The notes: generated from the letters alone by a model not told the origin. 64,000 bases of DNA from Actinomycetota bacterium (GCA_947452765.1 CANGDR010000006.1:1-64000); one strand, 5' to 3'; positions 8,249 through 16,725 are shown, counted from the first letter of the stretch. Program-made: numbers and translations.

Positions 8249-9286
8249 TCAGTTGCCTTTCTTATAGGTTTGCCACTGCGCAGCCTTAGCTCGCATTTTC
8301 TGATGCATACCCTGCATAACGTTCACACTACCTAAGTATTCCTTGGCGACTTTAGCGACCATTGTGTAGTTGGTATCAACCACATTTGCCACTGGAGTCA
8401 ATGCGGTTTGTGAAACAAACTGGTAGCTATCCAAAGTTGATTGACCAGTTAGCTCGCTCACCCAATGCACCATCTGGGTATGTGCAATTCGAAATGCATC
8501 CTCAAGCGGTTTAGTTGAGCCAGTAGTGATGATGTAATCATCTGATTCAATGCGGGGCCACGGTGTTGGAGTCCCCTTGATTAAATCGATTATCAGTACG
8601 GTATCCATGGCAGTCTCAACAGCCACACCGCACGTTTCACCCTCACCTTGGCGGGCATGACCATCACCAAATGAAAATAGGGCACCCTCGACATTGACTC
8701 CGAGGTAGCAAGTAACGCCTGCGCGCATTTCTGGCGAATCCATATTGCCGCCCCAGTCGCCTGGTGTTAAGGATGAGCGAACTTCGCCAAGGGCTGGTGC
8801 CACTCCGACAGTTCCATGCATCGGATCAAGTGGTAAGGCGGCAGTGAATTTGGTATCGGCTGCTGCGTATCTAACTAAGCGCTCAGTTAAGTCCAGTTCA
8901 TAAATCCAAGTTCGTTCCAAAAGTGCTGGCTGCAAAGTTGCAGTTGTCGGTGTTGAAGTAAGCGCGCCAAAGAATGGCACAGTCGTACTAACGCCCCAAG
9001 CTTCACGAGGTTCAATAGAAATGAAGTGAACCGCCAAGGTGTCACCTGGCTCGGCACCTTCGACATAGAACGGTCCGGTTTGCGGATTTAGAAATCTTGG
9101 ATCACAAACCTGGGTGGACATGTCACTTGGGGATTTAACGCGCCCACCGAAGCAATCAAATGACCAAGAATCAATTATTGTTCCTGGCTTAACACTTACG
9201 ACACCTTCGCGTCCACCGAATGTAAAGGTATGGGTGGCAGGATCGGCATCTTCATCCGGTGCCCAGTTACAAATCTCAAAATCCAT
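8249..9286 (-). CDS. Acetamidase/formamidase family protein
   Basis: About 345 residues of the FmdA/AmdA family, which hydrolyse short amides (formamide, acetamide) to ammonia and the acid. Family features include a long beta-rich core, AEPGDTLAVHFISIEP, the metal-site region GDGHARQGEGETCG and a C-terminal helical tail. No signal peptide. I favour the ATG at 9286 because AAGG lies eight bases upstream; a GTG at 9325 would add 13 residues. It follows the permease gene after a strong hairpin and overlaps the GlcG-like gene. The context points to release of ammonia from an amide that enters through the permease; the real substrate is unknown. Confidence 0.85.
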   Translation of the reverse strand: MDFEICNWAPDEDADPATHTFTFGGREGVVSVKPGTIIDSWSFDCFGGRVKSPSDMSTQVCDPRFLNPQTGPFYVEGAEPGDTLAVHFISIEPREAWGVSTTVPFFGALTSTPTTATLQPALLERTWIYELDLTERLVRYAAADTKFTAALPLDPMHGTVGVAPALGEVRSSLTPGDWGGNMDSPEMRAGVTCYLGVNVEGALFSFGDGHARQGEGETCGVAVETAMDTVLIIDLIKGTPTPWPRIESDDYIITTGSTKPLEDAFRIAHTQMVHWVSELTGQSTLDSYQFVSQTALTPVANVVDTNYTMVAKVAKEYLGSVNVMQGMHQKMRAKAAQWQTYKKGN

Positions 9287-9352
9287 TGTCATGACCTTAT
9301 TCTTGTGGATCGACTTCTTCGACACTTATGTATTGCCCCAAAAAGTATTCGA

Positions 9353-9395
9353 AACTGAAATTGGGCACCAGCAATGCTGATGCCCAATTTCAGTT
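9353..9395. terminator. Long hairpin between permease and formamidase genes
   Basis: A perfect 15-bp inverted repeat (arms 9353-9367 and 9381-9395) encloses a second small stem (CAGC/GCTG). On the plus strand it is followed by GTTTTTA, so it looks like a terminator for antisense transcription. On the minus strand, the direction of the operon, no T-run follows immediately. There it may be an attenuator or an mRNA processing site that lets the permease be expressed separately from the downstream enzymes. Confidence 0.6.
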
Positions 9396-9404
9396 GTTTT
9401 TACG

Positions 9405-11021
9405 CTAGACGCGCTCGTGAGCTTCCGAAAGAGTCGTTCGCCCAATTTCATCGTAGATTGCTGGATGTTTTGCCTTAACCCAATAGGCGTAGAGCAAGCC
9501 AACTAGCAATGTTCCAATAATCTGGTGCGGCAGATACTTAACCATCAACGACTGGGACTGGTAGCCGGCAGCGAAGCCGGAACCGACTGCACTAAAGAGC
9601 AAGGTAAGCGCATAAATCATGCCGCCAGCACCAACAAGTGGAGCTACGAGCGTAGTTAGCACGTTACCCTTTTGCTTCTTTTTACCCCAGAAGTAACCGA
9701 TTACTGCGAATGAACACATGACCTGTACCACAAGAACGAAAGCCGTTCCGACGAGTGAAGGCACGGTGTAGATAACGCTGTACGGCAACAAGTTAGGGTC
9801 TGAAGTCGCACCTGCTACAGCTGGATCAGATGTCCAAGCGGTTGAGAAGGTAGTAAACAACAACACCATGATGATGTTTATGACGGTCACGATTGAGGAT
9901 GCAACCGCAGGTGATTGATGCTTTGCGCTAACTCCGCCAATCCTTGCGCGCAAATTTGCTGACGGCAGTTCGCGACCAAGTGCGAATACGTAGCGTGATG
10001 CTGCATTGTGGAATGCCATAGCGCATGCGAATGAACCAATAACTAGGAGAATTCGATACAAGTTGTAAGGCAATGTACCTAGATTTTCCTGAACTGGAAC
10101 GAGCCAGAGGTCGACTGGATTTCCAGTACTACCGGATGACACTTCAACAGTTGTCTTGGCGCCATTAGCAACTACTGCCATCCAGGAAAGGAAGGTGTAG
10201 AACAAGCCAAGGCCGATAACTGCAATAAGTGTTGCCCGTGGCACGATCTGCTTAGGGTTTTTGGATTCTTCACCGTAAACGGCTGTGGTTTCGTATCCGA
10301 TCCAAGACCAGAAAGCGAAGAAGATACCTAGCGCAGCTGTGCCAGCGGCAACTGATGAACCATATGCGCCTTCAGGAAGATTCTTGAATGCTGAGCCAAG
10401 ACCAACTGTGTCGTTAACCATGAAGCCATCAGGTCCACCCTTGATAAGCACCGAGATACCAAAGGCAAGAAGCAATAGAACTTCGGAGACCAGTGTCACA
10501 CTGAGAACTGCAGCGGCGAGAGTGATGTCGTAATACGTAAGTATCCAAATCAAAATCATGCCAAGTAATGCAATAACTAACCAATTAACAGTTATCCCAG
10601 CCATCGCTGTCAAAGTATTTGATGCGAAGTATGCAAAACCACCGATCAAAGTTCCCTCGAACAGGATGTAGGCGATAGTTGCAAGCAAGCCAGCAGCCAT
10701 ACCCCAAACCTGACCTAAACCGTGTGAGATAAAGCCATAGAACGCACCAGTCGTAGTTATGTACTTCGACATCGCAGCAAAGCCAACTGTGAAGATTGTC
10801 AGAACTATCGTTGCGAATAGGTAACCTGCTGGTACTCCGATTCCATTACCCCAACCAGCACCAACAGGAACGTTGAAGCTCATTGCAGTAATAGGCGCTG
10901 CGTTAGCAACTGCCATAAACAGAACAGAAACCATGCCTACGGCACCCGTTCTCAGACCCGTGTGAACCACGTGATCTCCCGGAGACGCACTATCTAGGCG
11001 CGAATCATTGTTTGTCGACAT
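9405..11021 (-). CDS. APC-superfamily amino acid/amine permease
   Basis: 538 residues with about 12-14 predicted membrane segments, beginning after a short polar N-terminus (~residue 28). The APC signature is visible: the unwound first helix region (MSFNVPVGAGWGNGIGVPAGY), IGYETTAVYGEESKNPKQIVPRAT near the middle, and a conserved NAASRYVFALGRE stretch. Such carriers import amino acids, polyamines or amino alcohols with protons. An RBS (GAAAGG) lies nine bases before the ATG. It is the first gene of the minus-strand dehydratase operon and faces the divergent microcompartment operon. Substrate unknown; an amino alcohol or amide is inferred from context. Confidence 0.88.
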   Translation of the reverse strand: MSTNNDSRLDSASPGDHVVHTGLRTGAVGMVSVLFMAVANAAPITAMSFNVPVGAGWGNGIGVPAGYLFATIVLTIFTVGFAAMSKYITTTGAFYGFISHGLGQVWGMAAGLLATIAYILFEGTLIGGFAYFASNTLTAMAGITVNWLVIALLGMILIWILTYYDITLAAAVLSVTLVSEVLLLLAFGISVLIKGGPDGFMVNDTVGLGSAFKNLPEGAYGSSVAAGTAALGIFFAFWSWIGYETTAVYGEESKNPKQIVPRATLIAVIGLGLFYTFLSWMAVVANGAKTTVEVSSGSTGNPVDLWLVPVQENLGTLPYNLYRILLVIGSFACAMAFHNAASRYVFALGRELPSANLRARIGGVSAKHQSPAVASSIVTVINIIMVLLFTTFSTAWTSDPAVAGATSDPNLLPYSVIYTVPSLVGTAFVLVVQVMCSFAVIGYFWGKKKQKGNVLTTLVAPLVGAGGMIYALTLLFSAVGSGFAAGYQSQSLMVKYLPHQIIGTLLVGLLYAYWVKAKHPAIYDEIGRTTLSEAHERV

Positions 11022-11377
11022 TCGTACGACCCTTTCGTTTTAACGTCGAGGAGCTCCCGACATTGCTCACTTGCGGTGACGTCAGTCACACGTTTGGTAC
11101 GACTTTGCCAGAAACGCAACAGCAAAACAATGAAATTGGGAGAGTTTTCCAGTGTTTTTTGGTCAAGAGAATATTGAATTTGGTCTAAAAAATCATAGTG
11201 AAGCAGACAAAATAGACATACTTGCCAGTAAAACTAAGGTTTTATGGGGATTTAGTTGATAAACCAAAGTTCAACCAAAAGTTGCTAAAAGGTATGGTCT
11301 TTTGGTCTAATTCTATGTAATCATTTGTTTAGGTGAGCTGTGAATGCAGATGCCAGGCGATAACGAAAGGTTTCGGG
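11022..11377. promoter_or_regulatory. Divergent promoter region with repeated TGGTC(T) elements
   Basis: This 355-bp spacer separates the minus-strand dehydratase operon from the plus-strand microcompartment operon. TGGTC half-sites occur at 11160, 11181 (TGGTCTA), 11295 (TGGTCT) and 11303 (TGGTCTA). The last two form a direct repeat eight bases apart. A plus-strand promoter can be read as TTGCTA (11282-11287), an 18-bp spacer and TCTAAT (11306-11311); the repeat pair overlaps its spacer and -10. A weaker minus-strand -10 (TATTCT, 11173-11168) sits next to the 11181 copy. TGGTCTA is the half-site of HutC-type GntR operators, and such a regulator is encoded at 18571. No gene is seen in the spacer. 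Confidence 0.5.
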
Positions 11378-12685
11378 ATGACCCAAGAACACGTTGCTGC
11401 ACCCGAATTTGATTATGGACTCTTTTCATATGACTCCAAAGAGCAAATGCTTGATAAGTCAAAAGAGTTTTGGAATCCAGGTAAAACGCAATTCTGGATT
11501 GATTCTGGCGTTCCACTTGTAATTGATCGCCGCGAAGAATACTTCATTTATGACATGTCAGGTAAACGCCTGATTGATGCGCACCTAAATGGCGGAACTT
11601 ACAACTTAGGTCACCGCAATCCTGAAGTAGTGCAAGCCGTGACCATGGCAATGCAGCATTTTGATATTGGTAATCACCATTTCCCCTCACTTGCCCGAAC
11701 TGCATTAGCGGAAGCTTTGATTAAAACTGCGCCAGCTGGCCTAAGCAAAGTTATCTATGGCTCTGGTGGTGGAGAGGCAATTGACATCGCACTTAAGACT
11801 GCACGTCATGCAACGCAAAAGCGGAAAATTGTTTCAATTATTAAGGCATATCACGGACACACTGGACTTGCAGTTGGCACTGGCGATGATCGATTCTCGA
11901 AACTTTTCCTTTCAGATCGACCAGAAGAATTTCCGCATGTACCGTTTAATGACCTAGAAGCAATGGAAGATGCATTACGGGGACGCGATGTAGCGGCAGT
12001 AATTATGGAAACTATTCCAGCCACATATGGATTCCCACTTCCTAACCCAGGATATTTAGAGGCCGTAAAAGTACTTTGCGAGAAATATGATGCGCTGTAC
12101 ATTGCTGACGAAGTTCAAACCGGCTTAATGCGCACCGGAGAACTTTGGGGAATTACCAAGCACGGAATAACTCCAGACATTCTTGTCACAGGCAAGGGAA
12201 TCTCTGGCGGCTTGTATCCAATTGCAGCAGTGCTTGCAACCGAGAAAGCTGCCGGCTGGTTAAACGAAGATGGCTTTGGGCACATCTCAACTTTTGGCGG
12301 CGCTGAACTCGGCTGTATTGCCGCACTTAAGACTTTAGAAATTTGCTCCCGTGAAGAAACCCGGTCGATGGTGCATTACATTGCTGACTACGTTGGTAAG
12401 CGGCTTGCCGAAGTTCAAGCAACATATCCTGATTGGTTTGTTGGCATCCGGCAAAACGGCGTAATTCTAGGTTTGGAATTTGCTCACCCACAAGGTGCAA
12501 AGTATGTGATGCGCCACTTATACGAGAACGGCGTGTGGGCAATTTTCTCCACGCTTGATCCGCGGGTACTGCAATACAAGCCAGGAATTTTACTTAAGCC
12601 AGAAGTAGCCGAAGAGATGCTGGATCGCACCGAGCTTGCAATTGGAAAAGCATATGCCGAAATCCGCAACGAGCGGAGATCATGA
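11378..12685 (+). CDS. Class III aminotransferase-fold enzyme (probable amino-alcohol-phosphate phospho-lyase of RMM locus)
   Basis: 435 residues, PLP-dependent fold type I, class III aminotransferase family. Visible are GSGGGEAIDIALKTAR (cofactor phosphate site), ADEVQTGLMRTG, and the Schiff-base lysine in VTGKGISGG (Lys273). The ATG at 11378 has GAAAGG seven bases upstream; an in-frame GTG at 11333 lacks support. In RMM microcompartment loci the equivalent enzyme is a phospho-lyase that turns phosphorylated 1-amino-2-propanol into propionaldehyde, ammonia and phosphate; its kinase is encoded at 16726. A true transaminase is the alternative. It overlaps the next gene by four bases. Confidence 0.85.
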   Translation: MTQEHVAAPEFDYGLFSYDSKEQMLDKSKEFWNPGKTQFWIDSGVPLVIDRREEYFIYDMSGKRLIDAHLNGGTYNLGHRNPEVVQAVTMAMQHFDIGNHHFPSLARTALAEALIKTAPAGLSKVIYGSGGGEAIDIALKTARHATQKRKIVSIIKAYHGHTGLAVGTGDDRFSKLFLSDRPEEFPHVPFNDLEAMEDALRGRDVAAVIMETIPATYGFPLPNPGYLEAVKVLCEKYDALYIADEVQTGLMRTGELWGITKHGITPDILVTGKGISGGLYPIAAVLATEKAAGWLNEDGFGHISTFGGAELGCIAALKTLEICSREETRSMVHYIADYVGKRLAEVQATYPDWFVGIRQNGVILGLEFAHPQGAKYVMRHLYENGVWAIFSTLDPRVLQYKPGILLKPEVAEEMLDRTELAIGKAYAEIRNERRS

Positions 12686-14256
12686 TGAGCGAGATGACTT
12701 ACGAACCGTTGATGGTTGAACCAGCAGGTGTGCCGCGTGGTCGGGCAATGATAGAGCGGGCCGATTGGGCTGCTCGTGCTTATGCGAAGTACGACGTTGC
12801 AACTGTAAATCGAATCGTTGATGCCGCAGCGTCCGCCCTGGCAGCCAGGGCACAAGAGTTCGCACGCGATGCCGTAGCCGAAACTGGCTTTGGTGTAGTT
12901 GAACATAAAGTTCTAAAAAATGTAGCTTGCTCCACTGGAATCGTCGATGCTTATCGCGGTCAAGATTTTGTTTCGCCTGAAATTGATGACGTAAATAAAA
13001 TTGTGGCCATTCCTAGGCCAGCCGGCGTAGTCCTGGCATTAACACCATCGACTAACCCCGTAGCTACCGTTTCGTTCAAGATTATTTTGGCCTTGATGAC
13101 TCGAAACGCAATCATTATCAGCCCGCACCCGATGGCTAAGAAGGTATGCTCAGCAGCCGCCAAGGCAATGGCAGAAGCGGCAGTGGCTGCCGGTGCCCCA
13201 GATGGAATCATTCAAATTGTGGAGGATCCTTCGATCCCACTGATAAATGCCCTCATGACAGATGAACGAACCGATGTGATTGTGGCTACTGGTGGCAGTC
13301 CGGTTGTTCGGTCGGCATACCGAAGTGGCAATCCCGCTATTGGCGTTGGTCCGGGCAATGTTCCCGTACTCGTTGACTCAACCGCCGATATTCAAAAGAC
13401 GGCCGCTCGAATTATTGAGAGCAAAGCATTCGATAACTCAATTTTATGCACGAACGAAAGTGTCGTAATCGCAGAAGAAGCGATTGCAGATAAGTTGCTT
13501 TCGGCTTTCGCCCGTGAAGGTGCCTATGTTCTAAAAGATGAAGAGCGCGACGCAATTCGTAACACGGTATTTCCAGAAGGTCATTTCAACATCAAGATGG
13601 TTGGTAAAGATGCGGTTTGGATTGCAGAGCAAGCCGGCCTAAAAGTTCCAGCAAAAACAAGAGTCTTAGTTGCACCGTTTGACTTAGTAGTTCCGGAAGA
13701 ACCATTTGCACATGAAAAGTTGTGTCCGGTCCTTGGATTTGTTCGAGTTCCAACTGCAGAGCGCGGCATTGATATTGCGCGCGCCATTTTGCGAATCACC
13801 GGAGCGGGACATTCGGCTGCAATTCATAGTGCAAATCCAGATCTCATTATGAAATTTAGTGCTGCTGTCCCAGTGCTTCGGGTTTCAGTAAATGTTGGAA
13901 ATAGTCTTGGTGCTTCAGGAATCCAAACGAACTTGCCAACAACTATGACCATCGGCACTGGATTTGCTGGTCGCTCTTCGGTCGGTGAAAATCTGCAACC
14001 AAAGCACCTTATTAACTACACCCGGTTGGCGTATAACTCCGATGTACGCGAAGTCATGCCAGCATTTGCTGGTTTGAATCCCTGGGTTGCACCGGCTGGT
14101 CCGGTCCCTGCCTACCCAACGGCATCAAATGATCGCAATAACGCTCAAGTGCCTGCGCCGATTCATCGTGAACCAATTTCCCAAGATGTTGCGGAATTGC
14201 GAGATGAAATTCGCAAATTGATTGTCGAAGAACTTCACGCATTGATTAAGAACTAA
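12682..14256 (+). CDS. CoA-acylating aldehyde dehydrogenase of microcompartment (PduP/EutE-like)
   Basis: 524 residues of the acylating aldehyde dehydrogenase family, which oxidises propionaldehyde or acetaldehyde with CoA and NAD to the acyl-CoA. The catalytic cysteine is Cys256 in SILCTNE; VLALTPSTNP and GVGPGNVPV are family motifs. After the catalytic core comes a Pro/Ala-rich linker (~460-500), then a C-terminal amphipathic helix (VAELRDEIRKLIVEELHALI) of the kind used as an encapsulation peptide. Overlap with the phospho-lyase gene (ATGA) and proximity to shell genes place it as the core cargo enzyme of the shell. Confidence 0.92.
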   Translation: MMSEMTYEPLMVEPAGVPRGRAMIERADWAARAYAKYDVATVNRIVDAAASALAARAQEFARDAVAETGFGVVEHKVLKNVACSTGIVDAYRGQDFVSPEIDDVNKIVAIPRPAGVVLALTPSTNPVATVSFKIILALMTRNAIIISPHPMAKKVCSAAAKAMAEAAVAAGAPDGIIQIVEDPSIPLINALMTDERTDVIVATGGSPVVRSAYRSGNPAIGVGPGNVPVLVDSTADIQKTAARIIESKAFDNSILCTNESVVIAEEAIADKLLSAFAREGAYVLKDEERDAIRNTVFPEGHFNIKMVGKDAVWIAEQAGLKVPAKTRVLVAPFDLVVPEEPFAHEKLCPVLGFVRVPTAERGIDIARAILRITGAGHSAAIHSANPDLIMKFSAAVPVLRVSVNVGNSLGASGIQTNLPTTMTIGTGFAGRSSVGENLQPKHLINYTRLAYNSDVREVMPAFAGLNPWVAPAGPVPAYPTASNDRNNAQVPAPIHREPISQDVAELRDEIRKLIVEELHALIKN

Positions 14257-14273
14257 TTAGAGAAGAGAGATAC

Positions 14274-14873
14274 ATGGCAGAGCTACGGTCGTTCATCTAT
14301 ATCGACCAGATGCAACCTCAAACTATGTGCTACCTAGGTACATGGGTTAAGGGCGCTTTGCCTCGAGCAAATATGGCTGCACAAGTCATCGAAGTCGCAC
14401 CTGGCTTAGATATTGAAGCGTTAACAGATGTGGCACTTAAACACGCAAATGTTCAGGCTGGAATCCTGTTCGTGGAACGCACGTTTGGCTACTTAGAAAT
14501 ACACGGGCCCACTGAAGAAGTGCGGGCAGCAGGTCAGGCAGTACTTGCAGCGCTCGGAACATCTGAGGCGGAAGCGACTAAGCCTAAAATCTTGGCTTCT
14601 CGAGTTGTACCTTCGATTGATCAGCAACATGCATTCTTGATCAATCGCAACAAGGTCGGCTCGATGATCCTCCCTGGTGAATCTTTGTACATACTCGAAG
14701 TTCAGCCAGCTTCGTATGCAATCTTGGCAACCAACGAAGCGGAAAAGGCAACTGACATTAAAGTTGTCGACTATCGCATGATTGGCGCAACCGGCCGCGT
14801 ATATCTATCCGGCAAAGAAGCAAATGTTCGAGCAGCAGCAGAAGTTGCTGAACGAGTTTTGAGTGAGCGCTGA
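14274..14873 (+). CDS. BMC-T shell protein (tandem BMC domain), first copy
   Basis: 199 residues with two BMC domains in tandem (about 1-95 and 96-199), predicted to form trimeric pseudohexamers in the facets of the microcompartment shell. Family landmarks are VIEVAPGLDIEALTDVALK, GILFVERTFGYLEIHG in the first domain and IGATGRVYLSG in the second. A good RBS (AGAAGAGAG) precedes the ATG. It is a paralogue of the shell protein at 15995: both contain an NRN-x-x-x-SM-x-x-PGES segment. Trimer pores of this type often gate larger molecules such as cofactors; that is family knowledge, not seen here. Confidence 0.88.
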   Translation: MAELRSFIYIDQMQPQTMCYLGTWVKGALPRANMAAQVIEVAPGLDIEALTDVALKHANVQAGILFVERTFGYLEIHGPTEEVRAAGQAVLAALGTSEAEATKPKILASRVVPSIDQQHAFLINRNKVGSMILPGESLYILEVQPASYAILATNEAEKATDIKVVDYRMIGATGRVYLSGKEANVRAAAEVAERVLSER

Positions 14874-15361
14874 TGGCTACAGATAACGAAATGCTACGCG
14901 CGCTTGTGCGTGAAGCGCTGCGTGATGCTCTTGGTGGCGCAAGCGGTGCTAGCGAAATTGCTAAAGCATTGTCTGGAAACGCAACACCCGTTCAAAAGCA
15001 GGTGCAAGTTGTAGAGATGGTTTCCTTGGCAACGGATGCGCAAGTGCAATCTTTTGTACATCGCATTCTTGACCTAGCGGCCGATGAAAAAACTTTGAGC
15101 GCATTACGCCAGGGTGAAATCGTTTTTCAATTGTCTGACCAAGCTAAAGCTAATGCTGCTGACAATTCTGGAACCACTCGCGTAGACAAGGGTGCTGTTA
15201 CCGAGTCAACCATTAGAAAAGCCGCCGAATCAGGATCAACATTGATCGTAGGGCGCAAAGTTGTCGTCACATCATTAGCGCGAGATAAAGCTCGCGATTT
15301 AGGTGTGACGATCATTAAGGAAAGTCAACAAGATAATCAGAAGGGATCGGTGATGCGCTGA
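14873..15361 (+). CDS. Microcompartment-associated small protein with encapsulation-like N-terminal helix
   Basis: 162 residues without a recognised catalytic domain. Residues 5-20 (NEMLRALVREALRDAL) form an amphipathic helix of encapsulation-peptide type, followed by a flexible stretch. The C-terminal ~50 residues (VTESTIRKAAESGSTLIVG, then TSLARDKARDLGVTI) resemble a small module found at the ends of several microcompartment proteins. The gene overlaps both its neighbours (one-base overlap with the BMC-T gene and with the BMC-P gene), so it is an integral part of the shell operon. A scaffold or adaptor that links cargo to shell is plausible. Function is not established. Confidence 0.7.
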   Translation: MATDNEMLRALVREALRDALGGASGASEIAKALSGNATPVQKQVQVVEMVSLATDAQVQSFVHRILDLAADEKTLSALRQGEIVFQLSDQAKANAADNSGTTRVDKGAVTESTIRKAAESGSTLIVGRKVVVTSLARDKARDLGVTIIKESQQDNQKGSVMR

Positions 15362-15630
15362 TGTTAAAAGCGCGAGTCATCGGCAATGTATGGGCGACCC
15401 GTCGTCTAACCGAGATTCCCCATGGGGCGTTTCTCGAGGTCGAAGTTGAAGGTGGCGCACACTTGGTTGCTTTCGACGTATTGGGTTCCGGAATTGGGGA
15501 AAGCGTTTTAGTTTCAACTGGCTCGGTAGCAGCAGCTTGGTTCTCAGACGTAACACCACCAATTGATGCTCTCATCATCGGTTCGATTGATGAGGACTCT
15601 AAGAGTTCTGGGAAGCACAGCGCTTCTTAG
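15361..15630 (+). CDS. BMC-P pentameric vertex protein (EutN/CcmL-like)
   Basis: 89 residues, matching the EutN/CcmL family: MLKARVIGNVWATRR at the N-terminus, FLEVEVEGGAHLVAFDVLGSG in the middle and DALIIGSID toward the end. Pentamers cap the vertices of the polyhedral shell, and one such gene is enough to close it. The ATG overlaps the preceding TGA (TGATG). An 83-bp gap with two small hairpins follows before the BMC-H gene. Confidence 0.93.
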   Translation: MLKARVIGNVWATRRLTEIPHGAFLEVEVEGGAHLVAFDVLGSGIGESVLVSTGSVAAAWFSDVTPPIDALIIGSIDEDSKSSGKHSAS

Positions 15631-15637
15631 TACACCG

Positions 15638-15691
15638 CCTGGGAAACCAGGTAAGTAAGACCGAATAAACCGAAAGCAAACAACCGTTTGC
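15638..15691 (+). other. Two small hairpins upstream of BMC-H gene
   Basis: The 83-bp gap before the BMC-H start holds CCTGG-GAAA-CCAGG (15638-15651) and GCAAAC-AACC-GTTTGC (15676-15691), then TAGGAG as RBS. Neither hairpin is followed by a T-run. They could protect a processed 5' end and so raise BMC-H output, since this is the most abundant shell protein. This is the only sizeable gap within the shell gene cluster. Confidence 0.4.
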
Positions 15692-15713
15692 AATCACAAA
15701 TAGGAGAAAGAAT

Positions 15714-15998
15714 ATGTCAAGCAACGCACTGGGCTTGATCGAGACTAAGGGATATGTTGCAGCCGTTGCTGCCGCAGATGCCATGGTTAAGGCAGCCAAT
15801 GTAACTATTGTTGCGCGTGAAGAAGTTGGCGACGGTCTTGTAACTGTAGTCATCGTGGGTGATGTCGGCGCAGTTAAGGCTGCAACTGACGCAGGTGCCG
15901 AAGCAGTTAACCAAGTTGGCGAACTAGTTTCACAGCACGTGATTCCACGTCCACACGCAGAACTAAGTAAGTACTTCAAGGTAGGCGAGTCCGCGTGA
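15714..15998 (+). CDS. BMC-H hexameric shell protein (PduA/CcmK-like)
   Basis: 94 residues, one BMC domain. Typical features are [26 protein letters not shown] at the N-terminus, [13 protein letters not shown] in the middle and HVIPRPH near the C-terminus. Hexamers tile the shell facets. This is the only single-domain BMC gene in the window and has its own strong RBS (TAGGAGAAAG, with the AGGAG core ten bases upstream), as expected for the major shell component. The stop overlaps the GTG start of the next BMC-T gene (GTGA). Confidence 0.95.
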   Translation: MSSNALGLIETKGYVAAVAAADAMVKAANVTIVAREEVGDGLVTVVIVGDVGAVKAATDAGAEAVNQVGELVSQHVIPRPHAELSKYFKVGESA

Positions 15999-16651
15999 GT
16001 GCGGGCCCACTCGTAGCGGGGCCCGAACTACGCGTCTACTTACTTGTTGAAGAGCTCCAGCAGCAATTTGCTGCATACATGGGCACGCCGACGCGGGCTC
16101 GGGGTTATCCGCCTTATGGTGGTCAACACTCGTTGATCATTGAGGTGGCACCCGGGCTTGCGATCGAGCGAGTAATTGATTTGGCGCTGAAGTCGGTTCC
16201 TGAAGTTGAGCCCGGCATCTTGTTCGTGGAACGGCAGTTTGGTGTGTTAGAAGTTCATGCTTCTGATATCGAATTGGTCAAACGGGCTGGTCAAGCGATC
16301 CTTGATGGCATTAATGCATCGGCAGCTGACCAACTACGCCCACGGATTCTTTACAGCGACATCATCGAGAACATCACGGATCAACATGCCATAATTCTCA
16401 ACCGCAATCGCCAAGCATCTATGGTGATGCCCGGTGAGTCGCTATTGGTTTATGAAATGACTCCGGCATTGTTTGCGACAGTGGCTGCAAATGAAGCGGA
16501 GAAAGTCGCCCCAGATGTGACATTAGTTGACGTTCAAATGATTGGCGCCGCGGGACGTGTCTATATGAGCGGTTCTACCGCAAGGGTTACGTTAGCTCGC
16601 GATGCAATTACTAAGGCTCTCGAGTCTGTGGTTGGCCGCGAGCAAGGTTAA
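15995..16651 (+). CDS. BMC-T shell protein (tandem BMC domain), second copy
   Basis: 218 residues, two BMC domains (about 10-110 and 111-215), a paralogue of the protein at 14274. Shared features include [33 protein letters not shown] and [11 protein letters not shown]. The N-terminus is longer, with an inserted loop ([13 protein letters not shown]). The GTG start overlaps the BMC-H stop. Two different BMC-T proteins together with one BMC-H and one BMC-P form a complete minimal shell set and match the composition of RMM microcompartments. Confidence 0.88.
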   Translation: MSAGPLVAGPELRVYLLVEELQQQFAAYMGTPTRARGYPPYGGQHSLIIEVAPGLAIERVIDLALKSVPEVEPGILFVERQFGVLEVHASDIELVKRAGQAILDGINASAADQLRPRILYSDIIENITDQHAIILNRNRQASMVMPGESLLVYEMTPALFATVAANEAEKVAPDVTLVDVQMIGAAGRVYMSGSTARVTLARDAITKALESVVGREQG

Positions 16652-16725
16652 ACATTTTTCTTCCCCAAAAGTGACAAAACCGATTGGCAAGTAAGCCAAA
16701 ATAAGGGTGTTAGTAGGAGAGTTAA

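Noticed and set aside
11022-11377. Possible cobalamin riboswitch in front of the B12 operon
   Set aside because: No B12-box-like GCCACTG or leader structure could be found in the spacer; the repeats fit operator sites better.
12484-12906. Minus-strand open frame spanning the aminotransferase/aldehyde dehydrogenase junction
   Set aside because: Both plus-strand genes are well supported with a four-base overlap, so this is a shadow.
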